Shown: positions 44,780 to 53,547 of the stretch, piece by piece
Position numbering within the stretch: position 1 is the first letter of the stretch
Layout of the letters: every line of letters begins with the position of its first letter
NCBI RefSeq assembly: GCF_015142735.1
Contig: NZ_JACSPN010000021.1
Location: forward strand, 5,132-69,131
DNA: 64,000 bases
Reading direction: 5' to 3'
Origin: Oerskovia douganii
GTDB taxonomy: Bacteria; Actinomycetota; Actinomycetes; Actinomycetales; Cellulomonadaceae
Notes under the pieces: model-generated
What the model was told of the DNA's origin: nothing
Databases searched by the model: none
What the model saw: only the letters and a program-made list of their open reading frames with translations
Made by a program: the position numbers and the translations under genes

Positions 44780-45385
44780 ATGCCGAAGATCATCGGCGGT
44801 TCGCTCCACGAGCACCGCGCACAGACCCGTCAGAAGCTCTTCGCGGCGCTCTCGAACCTCATGATGGACCGCGGCTTCGACGCGATCTCCCTCGCGGACA
44901 TCGCCGCGGCGGCCGGCGTGGGACGCACCGCGGTGTACAACCACTTCCCCGACAAGGAGTCCCTGCTCCTCGGGTTCATCACCCACGAGACCGAGCAGTA
45001 CGTCGGCACCCTGGAGCGCGCGCTCGAAGGGGTCGACGACCCGGTCGAGCAGCTGCGCACCTACATCCGCCAGCAGGCGCAGCTCAAGCGCGTCTTCCAC
45101 CTCGCGCCCGGACCGGACCTGCGCACCGTGCTCTCGCGCGGCACCCAGCAGCGCCTGCGCGAGCACGCCGTGATCGTCGAGGACACCCTGCGCCGCATCC
45201 TCACCGCAGGCATCGCGTGCGGCGAGTTCCCCGACCAGGACCTCGGCACCACGGTCCAGCTCGTCAACGCGTGCCTCTCGGGACGTCACATCCCCGAGGA
45301 CCCCGCCGCACGCGAGCGCGCGATCGAGGCGACCGAGGCGTTCGTCCTGCGCGCCGTCGGCACGCAGGAGCTCGTGGCGGGCTGA
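44780..45385 (+). CDS. TetR-family transcriptional regulator
   Basis: A 201-residue repressor with N-terminal HTH FAALSNLMMDRGFDAISLADIAAAAGVGRTAVYNHFPDKESLLLGFI. The C-terminal ligand domain (YVGTLERALEGVDDPVEQLRTYIRQQ...) has no specific match I recognise. The gene appears leaderless and autoregulated. The next gene, a CPBP protease, starts 40 bp later on the same strand and may be co-transcribed. Confidence 0.88.
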   Translation: MPKIIGGSLHEHRAQTRQKLFAALSNLMMDRGFDAISLADIAAAAGVGRTAVYNHFPDKESLLLGFITHETEQYVGTLERALEGVDDPVEQLRTYIRQQAQLKRVFHLAPGPDLRTVLSRGTQQRLREHAVIVEDTLRRILTAGIACGEFPDQDLGTTVQLVNACLSGRHIPEDPAARERAIEATEAFVLRAVGTQELVAG

Positions 45386-45425
45386 GCCGTTTGACACCCC
45401 GCGCGGCGCGCTGCGAACCTGCGGC

Positions 45426-46235
45426 GTGACCTCGACCGCCCCGGCCCGCACCTTCCTCGCCCCGACCCTCACGTTCGTCCTGCTGACGTTCGTCGCATCG
45501 GGCGCGCTGCTCCAGCTCCAGCCCGCCTCGGGGATCGACCCGGCGGTGCTCGCGCTCGTCCAGCTCGGCCCCGCGGTCGGGGCCGGGATCACGCTCGCGA
45601 TCTTCCGTGGGCGCCTCGCGCCCCTCCTGCCCGACGCCGTCCCCCGCCGTCAGGTCGTCGCGCACCTGGTCCTGGCGCTCGCGGCCTGCCTGCTGTACGC
45701 GGGCGTGCTCGTCACCGTCCTGCTGGTGCAGGGCGAACCGCTCGAGGGCGCGCACGGCGTCGCGGGCGTGCCGTTCGTCGTGCTCACGCTCACGTACCTC
45801 GTGGGTGCGGCCGGCGAGGAGATCGGGTGGCGCGGCATGCTCCAGCCGTTGCTCGAGAACCGGTTCTCGCTCCTGGCCGCGAGCATCGTGACGGGCCTCG
45901 TGTGGGGCGTGTGGCACGTGCAGATCTTCACCGCGGGCCCCGTCGTGGTCGTGGCCTTCCTGCTCGCGACCGTCGCGCTCTCGGTGCTCGTGGGCCACTT
46001 CGGCCGCGGGACCGTGTGGCAGCGCGTCGCGCTCGCGACGCTCGTGCACTGGCTCGTGAACCTCGCCCTGCTGCTCGCCCTCGGCGACCGGCACTCGACG
46101 CCCGACGGCACCGTCGCGAACGCGATCGCCGCGCTCGTGACCACGGCCGTGTTCATGGCGATGTTCGCGGCAGCGCAGCGCAAGCGCGGCAAGAGCGCGC
46201 TCGTGGCGCGCAGGACGCAGGACGTCGCGGCCTAG
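45426..46235 (+). CDS. CPBP-family intramembrane metalloprotease
   Basis: A 269-residue membrane protein with about eight segments and the ABI/CPBP motifs: EEIGWRG (Glu-Glu and Arg) at about residue 133, then FxxxH-like GLVWGVWHVQIF and a third conserved His in ATLVHWLVNLALL. Such proteins are glutamic- or metal-type membrane proteases related to Rce1, and several protect cells from their own peptides. GTG start at 45426. Probably in one unit with the TetR gene. Confidence 0.87.
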   Translation: MTSTAPARTFLAPTLTFVLLTFVASGALLQLQPASGIDPAVLALVQLGPAVGAGITLAIFRGRLAPLLPDAVPRRQVVAHLVLALAACLLYAGVLVTVLLVQGEPLEGAHGVAGVPFVVLTLTYLVGAAGEEIGWRGMLQPLLENRFSLLAASIVTGLVWGVWHVQIFTAGPVVVVAFLLATVALSVLVGHFGRGTVWQRVALATLVHWLVNLALLLALGDRHSTPDGTVANAIAALVTTAVFMAMFAAAQRKRGKSALVARRTQDVAA

Positions 46236-46277
46236 GGCGCACGCCCGGCGCGGGCCTCGCGCCACCCCGACGTCCCG

Positions 46278-47348
46278 TCATGCTCCCGGCGGGACCGTCC
46301 GCTGCCCGACCCTGCGGATCGCCTCCAGGGGATAGGGCGTCTCCCGGCTCTCCCGGCGGAACCGCAGGTGGAAGTCCCCGACCACCGCTGCGACCGGCGC
46401 GTGTCGGGTCAGGGCGGCGGCGACCCCCGCGGGAGCCGCACCAGGGGGCGCTCCCTCGGCGACCGAGCGCACGAACGCGCTGCGTTCCTCCGGCCCGTAG
46501 CCGTACAGGGCGACGGCCAGCCAGTTCACGAGGTAGGTGGCGCTGTACCAGCGGTCGTAGTCGCGGTGCTCGCGGAAGAAGTCGGTCTCGCCCTGCGTGA
46601 GCTCGAACCGGGAGGAGATCGCGAGGCCGTAGTCGGCGAAGAAGAGCCGCTCACCGTCGGTCAGGATGTTCTCGAAATGAGCATCGAGGTGCAGCAGCCC
46701 CTGGGAGCTCATGAACGAGATACCGCGTTCCAGCTCGTCGTCGACCAGGGCGCAGGCCTTCTCGGCGGCCTCTCCCCCCGCCCCGACCTGGTCACCCAGC
46801 CAGGCGTGCAGGGTCTGCGGGACGTACTCGAGGAACAGCACGAGGCTCGCCGAGGACTGCGCGAGAGCCTCGATCCGGCGCCGCACCTCCGGCCCGCCTC
46901 CCCAGTAGGCGACGGCCCGGTCCACGTCCGCCAGCTCCTCGGGCAGCGGCCGACCGGCGTCCGGCAGCACCCGCCAGTGGTGCATCACGGGGAACCCCTC
47001 GTAGTCCCCCGTGATCACCCAGCTCGTCGTCATCACGTGCACGGCCAGCTCGCGCCATGCACCGAACCCCGGGCCGCCGATGCTGCCGACACCGAAGTGG
47101 CAGAAGCTCGGCAGATCGAACAGGTTCGCCGTGGAGCGGAGGTTCTCCGGCTGCCGCTCGAGGTCGGTGAGACGCACCTGCTTGACGAAGACCGGGGCCC
47201 CGTCGACGTCCAGCAGGACCGTCGTCCCGCCGATGCCGGATCCGATCGGGGTGCCCGCGTCCACCAGCTCCCGCAGCCTGCGGTCGCTGCACAGCGAGAG
47301 CGACGTGGAGACGGCCCCGTGGACGGCCAGGCGAGAGGCACGGGACAT
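46278..47348 (-). CDS. Protein-kinase-fold (aminoglycoside/Ser-Thr kinase-like) protein
   Basis: A 356-residue protein with kinase features: a Gly-rich start GTPIGSGIGGTTVLLDVDGAPVFVKQV (Lys in VFVKQ), catalytic loop LLHLDAHFENIL (HxDxxxxN) and ADYG in place of DFG. Residues between match actinobacterial 'protein kinase family' proteins of unknown substrate. The ATG at 47348 is used; a TTG five codons upstream (47363) has a better ribosome site (GGAGG). Convergent with the CPBP gene. Confidence 0.8.
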   Translation of the reverse strand: MSRASRLAVHGAVSTSLSLCSDRRLRELVDAGTPIGSGIGGTTVLLDVDGAPVFVKQVRLTDLERQPENLRSTANLFDLPSFCHFGVGSIGGPGFGAWRELAVHVMTTSWVITGDYEGFPVMHHWRVLPDAGRPLPEELADVDRAVAYWGGGPEVRRRIEALAQSSASLVLFLEYVPQTLHAWLGDQVGAGGEAAEKACALVDDELERGISFMSSQGLLHLDAHFENILTDGERLFFADYGLAISSRFELTQGETDFFREHRDYDRWYSATYLVNWLAVALYGYGPEERSAFVRSVAEGAPPGAAPAGVAAALTRHAPVAAVVGDFHLRFRRESRETPYPLEAIRRVGQRTVPPGA

Positions 47349-47402
47349 GTCAGGGCTCTTCAACGCCGCCTCCAGCCGGGCACCTGCTTCTCGTGCACGC
47401 CG

Positions 47403-47435
47403 TGTCGGCGGACATCGCGGCGGGAGCCGCCGACA
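47403..47435. repeat. 9-bp inverted repeat in the kinase/MFS divergent region
   Basis: TGTCGGCGG (47403-47411) and CCGCCGACA (47427-47435) are exact reverse complements in the 246-bp gap between the kinase-like gene and the divergent MFS gene. It could be an operator or a short hairpin. No other feature is seen in this gap. Confidence 0.4.
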
Positions 47436-47594
47436 GCCTCTCACGTGGTGCCCGTGGCCTTCCCGGCCCGACGACGGAGCGCGGCTCCCGCGGGTCGGCC
47501 CACCGCTCCGAGCGGGCCAGGTGTCGTCGTCGCCGTCCCCCGACGCCCGTGCCCCGGGCACCCGTTTCGCGGGACGCGCGCCTAGAGTGCTCCG

Positions 47595-48914
47595 GTGCCC
47601 CCCGCAGAACCGCCACGTCCCCCAGCCCGGCCCGGGCACCCCGAGGAACCCGCCCGGCGCGGGCTCGGACGGTCCTTCGCCAACGTCTTCACGGCCAACA
47701 TCAGCTCGAGCCTGGCCGACGGGATCGCGCGCGTCGCCGCACCGCTCCTCGCAGCCCGCCTGACCGACGACCCCCTCCTCGTCGCGGGCATCGCCGCCGT
47801 CGCGATGCTCCCCTGGCTGTTCTTCGCGATCCCGTCGGGCGTGCTGCTCGACCGGATCGACCGGCGCCACGCGATGACGATCGCGAACGGCACCCGGACG
47901 CTCCTCGCGGTCGCGCTGATCACCCTCTTCGCGACCGGCACCCTGACCATCTGGTGGCTGTACGTCGTGATCTTCGCGTACGGAGCGCTCGAGACGCTGT
48001 ACGACGGCGCGATCCGGGCCGTCGTCCCCGCGATCGTGCGCCGCGCCGACCTGCCCCGCGCCAACTCGCGCATCGAGGCGGGCGAGCTCGTCGTGCAGAA
48101 CTTCCTCGCGGTCCCCCTGACGTCGGCGCTGTTCGCCGTGGCCGTCGTCATCCCGCTCGGGATCGGCGCGCTGTCCTACGCCGTCGCAGGGGTCCTCGCG
48201 TTCTTCCTGCCCGCAGCGGCGGCCGGCGCCCACCGCGCGCACCAGGCGCACCAGGCGCACCCCGCGCTCCCGCCCGTCCGCACGACGCTGCGCCGCCAGC
48301 TCACCGACGGCTACCGCTTCATCATGAGCCACCCCATGCTGCGCCCGCTGTGGTTCCTCAGCATCCTCATCGCCCTGTTCTTCTCGGCGGCGATCGCGAC
48401 CGACGTGCTGTTCGTGCTCGAACGGCTCGAGGTCCCCGAGAAGTGGTTCGGGGTGTTCATGCTCTCGGGGGCGGTCGGCGGGATCCTCGGAGCGGCGGTC
48501 GTGAGCCCGCTCAAGCACCGGTTCGGGGCCGGTCCCGTCATGGCCGCGGCCAACTTCGTCGGGCCGGTCGCGCTCGTCGTCATGGGGTTCTTCCCGACGA
48601 TCCCGGTCGCGGTCGTGTGCTTCGCGGTGTCGTTCGGCTCGACGTCGGTGTGGAACGTCCTGGTCATGTCGCTGCGGCAGGCCGCCATCCCGGGCCACCT
48701 GCTGGGCCGGGTCCACGGGACGTGGCGCACGCTGCTCTGGGGAACCATGCCGCTGGGCTCGCTGCTGGGCGGGCTGCTCGCCCGGATCGACCTCACGACC
48801 CCCCTGATCGTCGCGGGCGGGCTCACCGTCGTGGTCTCCCTGGTGGGCTACCGGTTCCTGCACGGGCTGCCCGACCCCGAGGACGTCGCGGAGCACGCGC
48901 TTCCCAGTCCGTGA
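47595..48914 (+). CDS. MFS exporter (drug/siderophore type)
   Basis: A 439-residue protein with 12 segments. It opens with a Pro-rich tail, then FANVFTANISSSLADGIARVAAPLLAARLTDDP, and has RIDRRHAM in the first loop. This is the arrangement of MFS_3 proteins such as EntS-like and macrolide exporters. The central loop holds an odd His/Ala repeat (HRAHQAHQAHPA, about residue 215). GTG start at 47595. It lies just before an IdeR-like box and iron genes, but the box is downstream of it, so siderophore export is only a guess. Confidence 0.82.
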   Translation: MPPAEPPRPPARPGHPEEPARRGLGRSFANVFTANISSSLADGIARVAAPLLAARLTDDPLLVAGIAAVAMLPWLFFAIPSGVLLDRIDRRHAMTIANGTRTLLAVALITLFATGTLTIWWLYVVIFAYGALETLYDGAIRAVVPAIVRRADLPRANSRIEAGELVVQNFLAVPLTSALFAVAVVIPLGIGALSYAVAGVLAFFLPAAAAGAHRAHQAHQAHPALPPVRTTLRRQLTDGYRFIMSHPMLRPLWFLSILIALFFSAAIATDVLFVLERLEVPEKWFGVFMLSGAVGGILGAAVVSPLKHRFGAGPVMAAANFVGPVALVVMGFFPTIPVAVVCFAVSFGSTSVWNVLVMSLRQAAIPGHLLGRVHGTWRTLLWGTMPLGSLLGGLLARIDLTTPLIVAGGLTVVVSLVGYRFLHGLPDPEDVAEHALPSP

Positions 48915-48931
48915 GATCTCGCCCACAGAGC

Positions 48932-48950
48932 ATAGGTAAACCTCACCTCA
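48932..48950. promoter_or_regulatory. IdeR/DtxR-type iron box before heme oxygenase
   Basis: ATAGGTAAACCTCACCTCA matches 14 of 19 positions of the DtxR/IdeR consensus TTAGGTTAGCCTAACCTAA, 125 bp before the heme oxygenase start. It should repress the gene when iron is plentiful. Confidence 0.7.
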
Positions 48951-49075
48951 CTGTTGTATCGTTCCTGACGCGACGTCATGACGATGTGTCACGACACACC
49001 GCGGATCCTGCGCCGACCCTCCTGGCGCACGTGCCGACGTCGTGCACGTGACACGACGAACCGCAGGAGCCCCTC

Positions 49076-49750
49076 GTGACCGCTGAAATGACCGCTGAGA
49101 CCCTCCCCACCGGCGCCGCACCCGCGTCGCTGTCGCTCCGCCTGCGCGAGGGCACTCGCCCCGAGCACGAGCAGGCCGAGACCACGGGCTTCGTCGAGAA
49201 GCTCATGGGAGGCGAGCTCGACGTCGCCGCCTACACCGACCTCGCCGCGCAGCAGTACGCGATCTACGGTGCGCTCGAGCAGGCCAGCGCCCAGATCCGC
49301 GACGACGCACAGGGTGCGACCCTCGTGTTCGACGAGCTGACCCGCACGCCCTCGATCGAGAAGGACCTCGCGTTCCTCGTCGGACCCGAGTGGGCCACCG
49401 AGATCCGCATCCTGCCCGCGACCGAGGCCTACGTGGCCCGTCTGCTCGAGGTCGGCACGTCGCTCCCCGCCTACGCGGCGCACGCCTACACGCGCTACCT
49501 GGGCGACCTGTCGGGCGGTCAGATCATCAAGCGCATGATGGAGCGCCACTACGGGCTCGGCCCCGACGGCCTGGCGTTCTACACGTTCGACGAGATCCCC
49601 AAGGCCAAGCCCTTCAAGGACGTCTACCGCGAGCGCCTCGACTCGCTGGACCTCACCGACGAGCAGCTCGCCGAGACCGTCGCGGAGGCCAAGCGCGCGT
49701 TCCGCCTCAACAGCGCGCTGTTCGCGGAGCTCGGCGCGGTCCACTGCTGA
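49076..49750 (+). CDS. hmuO: Heme oxygenase (biliverdin-producing)
   Basis: A 224-residue enzyme. The proximal haem ligand is His31 in REGTRPEHEQAE, and the distal helix YTRYLGDLSGGQIIKRMM (about residues 138-155) is the family signature. It opens haem to biliverdin, CO and iron in the cytosol. GTG or ATG choice is clear: ATG 49076 with AGGAGCC upstream. An IdeR box lies upstream and a haem ABC importer follows on the same strand after its own box, so uptake and degradation are controlled together by iron. Confidence 0.94.
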   Translation: MTAEMTAETLPTGAAPASLSLRLREGTRPEHEQAETTGFVEKLMGGELDVAAYTDLAAQQYAIYGALEQASAQIRDDAQGATLVFDELTRTPSIEKDLAFLVGPEWATEIRILPATEAYVARLLEVGTSLPAYAAHAYTRYLGDLSGGQIIKRMMERHYGLGPDGLAFYTFDEIPKAKPFKDVYRERLDSLDLTDEQLAETVAEAKRAFRLNSALFAELGAVHC

Positions 49751-49801
49751 CGGCTCGCTGAGAGCGCCGGGCTCGGCGCCGAACAGGTGGTTGCGGCTCG
49801 T

Positions 49802-49857
49802 CGAGCGGGCGGTCGAGGTTCGTCGACGGCCCGGTGCGCACCGCGACCGCCTGCTCG
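49802..49857. repeat. Imperfect palindromic element A (REP-like)
   Basis: CGAGCGGGCGGTCG (49802-49815) pairs with CGACCGCCTGCTCG (49844-49857), with one mismatch, around a 28-nt loop containing CGGTGCG. A related element with the same loop length lies at 63021-63084. It sits in the gap after heme oxygenase and may also end that transcript. Confidence 0.5.
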
Positions 49858-49943
49858 GCACCGGCGACGGGTCGGCCCGAGCCCCCCCGACGTCTCCAAG
49901 ATCACAGAAGATCCTGGGACCCGTGCACCTCCTGGGGGCGGAC

Positions 49944-49962
49944 GTAGGTTAGCCTCAACTTA
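49944..49962. promoter_or_regulatory. IdeR/DtxR-type iron box before hmuTUV
   Basis: GTAGGTTAGCCTCAACTTA matches 15 of 19 consensus positions, including the unbroken core TAGGTTAGCCT. It lies about 50 bp before the haem-binding-protein start and should make the importer iron-repressed. Confidence 0.8.
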
Positions 49963-50012
49963 CCCGGAGCCGCCCCTCGTGCGGGCGGCCGACCCCTGCT
50001 GGAGCCCCTGTG

Positions 50013-51266
50013 ATGTCGCACCCTGCCCGCGTACCGTCCACCGAGCAGCGCCGCGGTCCGCGGACGCGTCGCCTGCGACGCTCGTCCGCCGTCGGCGTCG
50101 CAGGGCTCGCCGCGGTCCTGCTGGTGACCGGCTGCGCCCCGCTCCCGTACGAGCCGCCGAGCCAGACACCGGCACCCACCACGGACCAGGCCGCACCGGC
50201 CGCCCCCGAGGCCGACACCACCGCGACGCTCGACGCGTGCACGGCCCTCGAGACGGGCGAGCGTCCCACCGTGGACCCCGCGACGTTCCCGACCGGCCCG
50301 ACGACCGCGACGTTCACCGACGACGTGATCGACCCGATCGCCACGGCCCCCACCCCGACGCTGCCCGTGACCGTGCAGTCGTTCGACGGCCGCGAGGTCA
50401 CCGTCACCGATGCCTCGCGCATCATCGCGGTGGACCTGTACGGCACGCTCGGCGAGATCGTCTACAGCCTGGGCCTGGGCGCGAACGTCGTGGGCCGCGA
50501 CCTGCCCACCGGCTTCCCCGAGGCCGCCGACGTCCCCGTCGTGACCGGCGCGGGCCACGCCCTCAGCATCGAGACCATCCTCGGCCTGGACCCGAGCGTC
50601 ATCCTGACCGACGCGACGCTCCTCACGGACACCGCCCGCTCGCAGCTCGAGTCCTCGGGCATCCCCGTCGTCTACTTCGACGAGGCCCGCACGCTCGACG
50701 GGATCGACGACCGCATCACCGCGGTCGCGACCACGCTCGGCGTCCCCGAGGCCGGCGCCGCGCTCGTCGAGCGCACCGACCAGCAGGTCTGCGCCGCGCT
50801 CGCGGGAGTCCCCGCGAACACGGGAGACCCCCTCGTCGCGTTCCTCTACCTGCGCGGCTCCAACATCAAGATGCTGTTCGGGCCGGGCTCCGGGGCCGAC
50901 GACCTGATCCGCGAGATCGGCGGCCAGGACGCAGGGACCACGATCGGCCTCACGCAGCAGTACGCACCCGTCACGAGCGAGGCCATCATCTCCGCGGCCC
51001 CGGCCGCCTACCTCGTCATGACCGACGGCCTCGAGTCGAGCGGTGGGCTCGACGCCATGCTCGCGATCCCTGGCCTCGCCCAGACGCCCGCGGGCCAGAG
51101 CCGGCGCGTGATCGACATGGACGGCAGCCGCCTCCTGACGTTCGGCCCCCGCACGGGCGAGACCATCGCGTCGCTCGTCGAGGCGTTCTACGGCGTCCCC
51201 GCACCGGACCTGAGCACGGTCGGGGCTGCCGGCACGTCGGCCGCCGCCGGGACCGCAGCCCCGTGA
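50013..51266 (+). CDS. hmuT: Haem/iron ABC transporter substrate-binding lipoprotein
   Basis: A 417-residue lipoprotein with lipobox LLVTGC (Cys about residue 41) and a Pro/Thr/Ala linker of about 50 residues. The binding fold has ASRIIAVDLYGTLGEIVYSLGLGANVVGRD, LDPSVILTDATLL and LFGPGSGADDLIREIGGQDAG, typical of HmuT/ChuT-type proteins. ATG 50013 has GGAG 8 bp upstream; a GTG three bases earlier is possible. It is the first gene of hmuTUV behind an iron box. Haem is favoured because heme oxygenase is next door; a siderophore is the alternative. Confidence 0.88.
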   Translation: MSHPARVPSTEQRRGPRTRRLRRSSAVGVAGLAAVLLVTGCAPLPYEPPSQTPAPTTDQAAPAAPEADTTATLDACTALETGERPTVDPATFPTGPTTATFTDDVIDPIATAPTPTLPVTVQSFDGREVTVTDASRIIAVDLYGTLGEIVYSLGLGANVVGRDLPTGFPEAADVPVVTGAGHALSIETILGLDPSVILTDATLLTDTARSQLESSGIPVVYFDEARTLDGIDDRITAVATTLGVPEAGAALVERTDQQVCAALAGVPANTGDPLVAFLYLRGSNIKMLFGPGSGADDLIREIGGQDAGTTIGLTQQYAPVTSEAIISAAPAAYLVMTDGLESSGGLDAMLAIPGLAQTPAGQSRRVIDMDGSRLLTFGPRTGETIASLVEAFYGVPAPDLSTVGAAGTSAAAGTAAP

Positions 51267-52498
51267 CACCTGCCTCCCGCCCCGCAGGCCCGACGACGTC
51301 GCGCACCACCTCCGGCTCCCTCACCTCCGAGCAGCGCACCGCGGACGGGACGACCACCGACCGTGGCGGGCCGGGCACCGCGGTGAGCGGCGCCGTCGGG
51401 CCTGCTGGTGGCCAGGGCCGCCGCACGCGGACGCCCGACGCGCTGCCCGCCGTGGGGCGCGGCCGACGCCGCGCCGCGACCTGGCTCATGGTCGGGCTCG
51501 GCGTCGCGCTGCTCGTGCTCACCGTGCTGTCCGGGATGACGGGGCAGGTGCCCGTGTCGCCCGCCGAGGTCCTCGGCTCGCTCATGCACCACATGGGCCT
51601 CGACATCGGCCCCATGCCCTCGCACCCGCAGGGCGAGAACACGCTGTGGGTCGTGCGCTTCCCGCGCGTCGTCCTCGCGATCGTCGTCGGGGCCGCGCTC
51701 GCGTGCTCGGGCGCGCTCATGCAGGGCGTGTTCGGCAACCCGCTCGCCGAGCCCGGCGTGATCGGCGTCTCGGCGGGCGCGGCCGTCGGGGCGTGCGCGG
51801 TCATCGTCACCGCGGGCTCGCTCGTCTCGGGGACCTGGGTCGCCGCCGCGGCCTTCCTGGGCGGACTGATCACGACGTTCGTCGTCTACGCGCTCTCGCG
51901 GTCCGGCGGGCGCACCGAGGTCGTGACGCTCGTCCTCACGGGCATCGCGGTCAACGCGTTCGCGGGCGGGCTGCTCGCGTTCTTCACGTTCGTCGCCGAC
52001 CCTGCCGCGCGCGAGCAGATCGTGTTCTGGCAGCTCGGCTCGCTCGGCGGCGCCACGTGGGGGTCGGTCGCGGTCGTCGCGCCCATCGCGATCGTCGGCG
52101 TGACCGGCGCGATGCTGCTGCGCCGCCAGATGGACCTGCTGTCCCTGGGCGAGCGCGCCGCGCACCACCTGGGCGTCGACGTCGAGCGGCTGCGCCAGAT
52201 CGTGATCGTGCTCGTCGCGCTGCTCGTCTCCGCGGGCGTCGCGTTCACGGGGATCATCGCGTTCGTCGGGCTCGTGGTGCCGCACCTGGTCCGCATGGTC
52301 TGCGGGCCGAGCCACCGCTGGCTCATCCCCGCCTCGACGCTCGGCGGCGCCGTGGTGCTGCTCCTCGCAGACCTGGTCTCCCGCTCGCTCGTCGCCAACG
52401 TCGAGCTGCCGCTCGGCATGATCACCTCGCTCGTGGGCGGCCCCTTCTTCTTCTACCTGCTGCGCCGCACGCGCTCTCGCCAGGGAGGCTGGGCATGA
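51263..52498 (+). CDS. hmuU: Haem ABC transporter permease (FecCD type)
   Basis: A 411-residue permease of the BtuC/FecCD family, about ten segments after a 75-residue polar Thr/Arg/Gly-rich N-terminal tail longer than usual. Hallmarks: WVVRFPRVVLAIVVGAALACSGALMQGVFGNPLAEPGVIGVSAGA near the start, and ITAFVG-like IAFVGLVVPHLVRMVCGPSHRWLIPAS near the end. GTG 51263 overlaps the hmuT stop (GTGA). Confidence 0.92.
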   Translation: MTPASRPAGPTTSRTTSGSLTSEQRTADGTTTDRGGPGTAVSGAVGPAGGQGRRTRTPDALPAVGRGRRRAATWLMVGLGVALLVLTVLSGMTGQVPVSPAEVLGSLMHHMGLDIGPMPSHPQGENTLWVVRFPRVVLAIVVGAALACSGALMQGVFGNPLAEPGVIGVSAGAAVGACAVIVTAGSLVSGTWVAAAAFLGGLITTFVVYALSRSGGRTEVVTLVLTGIAVNAFAGGLLAFFTFVADPAAREQIVFWQLGSLGGATWGSVAVVAPIAIVGVTGAMLLRRQMDLLSLGERAAHHLGVDVERLRQIVIVLVALLVSAGVAFTGIIAFVGLVVPHLVRMVCGPSHRWLIPASTLGGAVVLLLADLVSRSLVANVELPLGMITSLVGGPFFFYLLRRTRSRQGGWA

Positions 52499-53400
52499 CC
52501 CGCGACATGGTGGACCCCGAGTCGCGGCACGAGGGCAGCAGCTTCTGGTCGTCGCTGCGGACCGCGGTCACGGGGCGGCGACGCTCGTCGCGGCTGCCCG
52601 CCGTCCCCACCCCGGGGACCGTCGTGACCGAGGCGCGCGGTGCGGTGCTCTCGCTCGACGGGACGCCCGTGCTGCGCGACGTGTCGGTCACGGTCCGGGC
52701 AGGTGAGGTCCGTGCGCTGCTCGGACCCAACGGTGCGGGCAAGTCGTCGCTGCTCGGGGCGCTCACGGGCGACCTGCCGCTCGACGGCGGGTCGGTCCTG
52801 GTCGACGACGCCCCCCTGCGGTCCTGGAGCCCGACCGAGCTCGCGATGCGCCGGGCCGTGCTCATGCAGCAGATCCACCTCAGCTTCCCGTTCACGTCGC
52901 TCGACGTCGTGCAGATGGGCCGCGCTCCGTGGCGCGGCACGCCCCTCGAGGAGGCCGACGACCAGGTCGTGGCCGAGTCCCTCGCCGCGACCGACGTGTC
53001 GCACCTCGCGGGCCGGCACTTCCCGTCGCTGTCCGGGGGTGAGAAGGCGCGCGTCGCGCTCGCGCGCGTCCTGGCGCAGCGGACAGGTCTGCTGATGCTC
53101 GACGAGCCGACCGCCGCGCTCGACCTCAAGCACCAGGAGCTCGTGCTGCAGATCGCGCGACGGCACGCGGAGGCCGGAGGTGCCGTGGTCGTCGTCGTGC
53201 ACGACCTGGGGCTCGCGTCGGCGTACGCGGACCAGGTGACCCTGCTGTCGGGCGGGCGCGTCGTGGCCGACGGTCCGCCCCGTGAGGTCCTGACGGCCGA
53301 GCTGCTGAGCGAGGTGTACGACTACCCGGTCGAGGTCGTCGAGCACCCGGGCGGCGGGTCACCGATCATCCTGCCGGCGCGTTCCCTGGCGTCGCGGTAG
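52495..53400 (+). CDS. hmuV: Haem ABC transporter ATP-binding protein
   Basis: A 301-residue ATPase: Walker A GPNGAGKSSLL, Q-loop LMQQIHLSFPFTSLDVVQMGR, signature LSGGEKARVALARVL, Walker B LLMLDEPTAALD and H-loop VVVHDLGLASAYAD. The SFPFTSLDVVQMGR stretch is characteristic of HmuV. An N-terminal extension of about 45 residues precedes the nucleotide-binding domain. ATGA overlap with hmuU. Last gene of the importer; the RNA element of the Abi_2 gene begins directly after it. Confidence 0.92.
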   Translation: MTRDMVDPESRHEGSSFWSSLRTAVTGRRRSSRLPAVPTPGTVVTEARGAVLSLDGTPVLRDVSVTVRAGEVRALLGPNGAGKSSLLGALTGDLPLDGGSVLVDDAPLRSWSPTELAMRRAVLMQQIHLSFPFTSLDVVQMGRAPWRGTPLEEADDQVVAESLAATDVSHLAGRHFPSLSGGEKARVALARVLAQRTGLLMLDEPTAALDLKHQELVLQIARRHAEAGGAVVVVVHDLGLASAYADQVTLLSGGRVVADGPPREVLTAELLSEVYDYPVEVVEHPGGGSPIILPARSLASR

Positions 53401-53404
53401 AGGA

Positions 53405-53525
53405 CTGCCGTCGAGAAGTATCCCCACCGCCTGCCTTCAGGCTTGCCTCCACAACGTCCGAACGCTAGCCTTCTAGCACTACATCCCCCACGCCTCTCGA
53501 CGATGCGCAAACCGGGGGATTTTTT
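53405..53525 (+). ncRNA. Putative structured small RNA upstream of the Abi_2/AbiF gene
   Basis: The 147-bp gap between hmuV and the Abi gene folds as follows. CGTCGAGA (53409-53416) pairs exactly with TCTCGACG (53495-53502). Between them are two 5-bp hairpins with the same CCTT loop (53429-53442 and 53464-53477). ATCCCCC (53483-53489) pairs with GGGGGAT (53514-53520), followed by six T residues. The long helix and the last stem interleave, so they form a pseudoknot or alternate. A possible promoter, TTGCCT-17-TAGCCT, lies at 53443-53471, which would give only the 3' part. AbiF-type proteins are reported to pair with adjacent antitoxin RNAs, hence the proposal. Confidence 0.6.
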
Positions 53526-53547
53526 CTATTTCAGGGGGCAGACCAGG

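Noticed and set aside
49787-51262. Long in-frame extension upstream of hmuU
   Set aside because: It overlaps hmuT in another frame and encodes Arg/His/Gly-rich noise; the GTG at 51263 gives a normal coupled start.
53443-53547. Longer N-terminus of the Abi_2 protein from 53443 or ATG 53503
   Set aside because: These codons coincide with the hairpins and U-tract; the extra residues are not family-like, and ATG 53548 fits the Abi_2 start.
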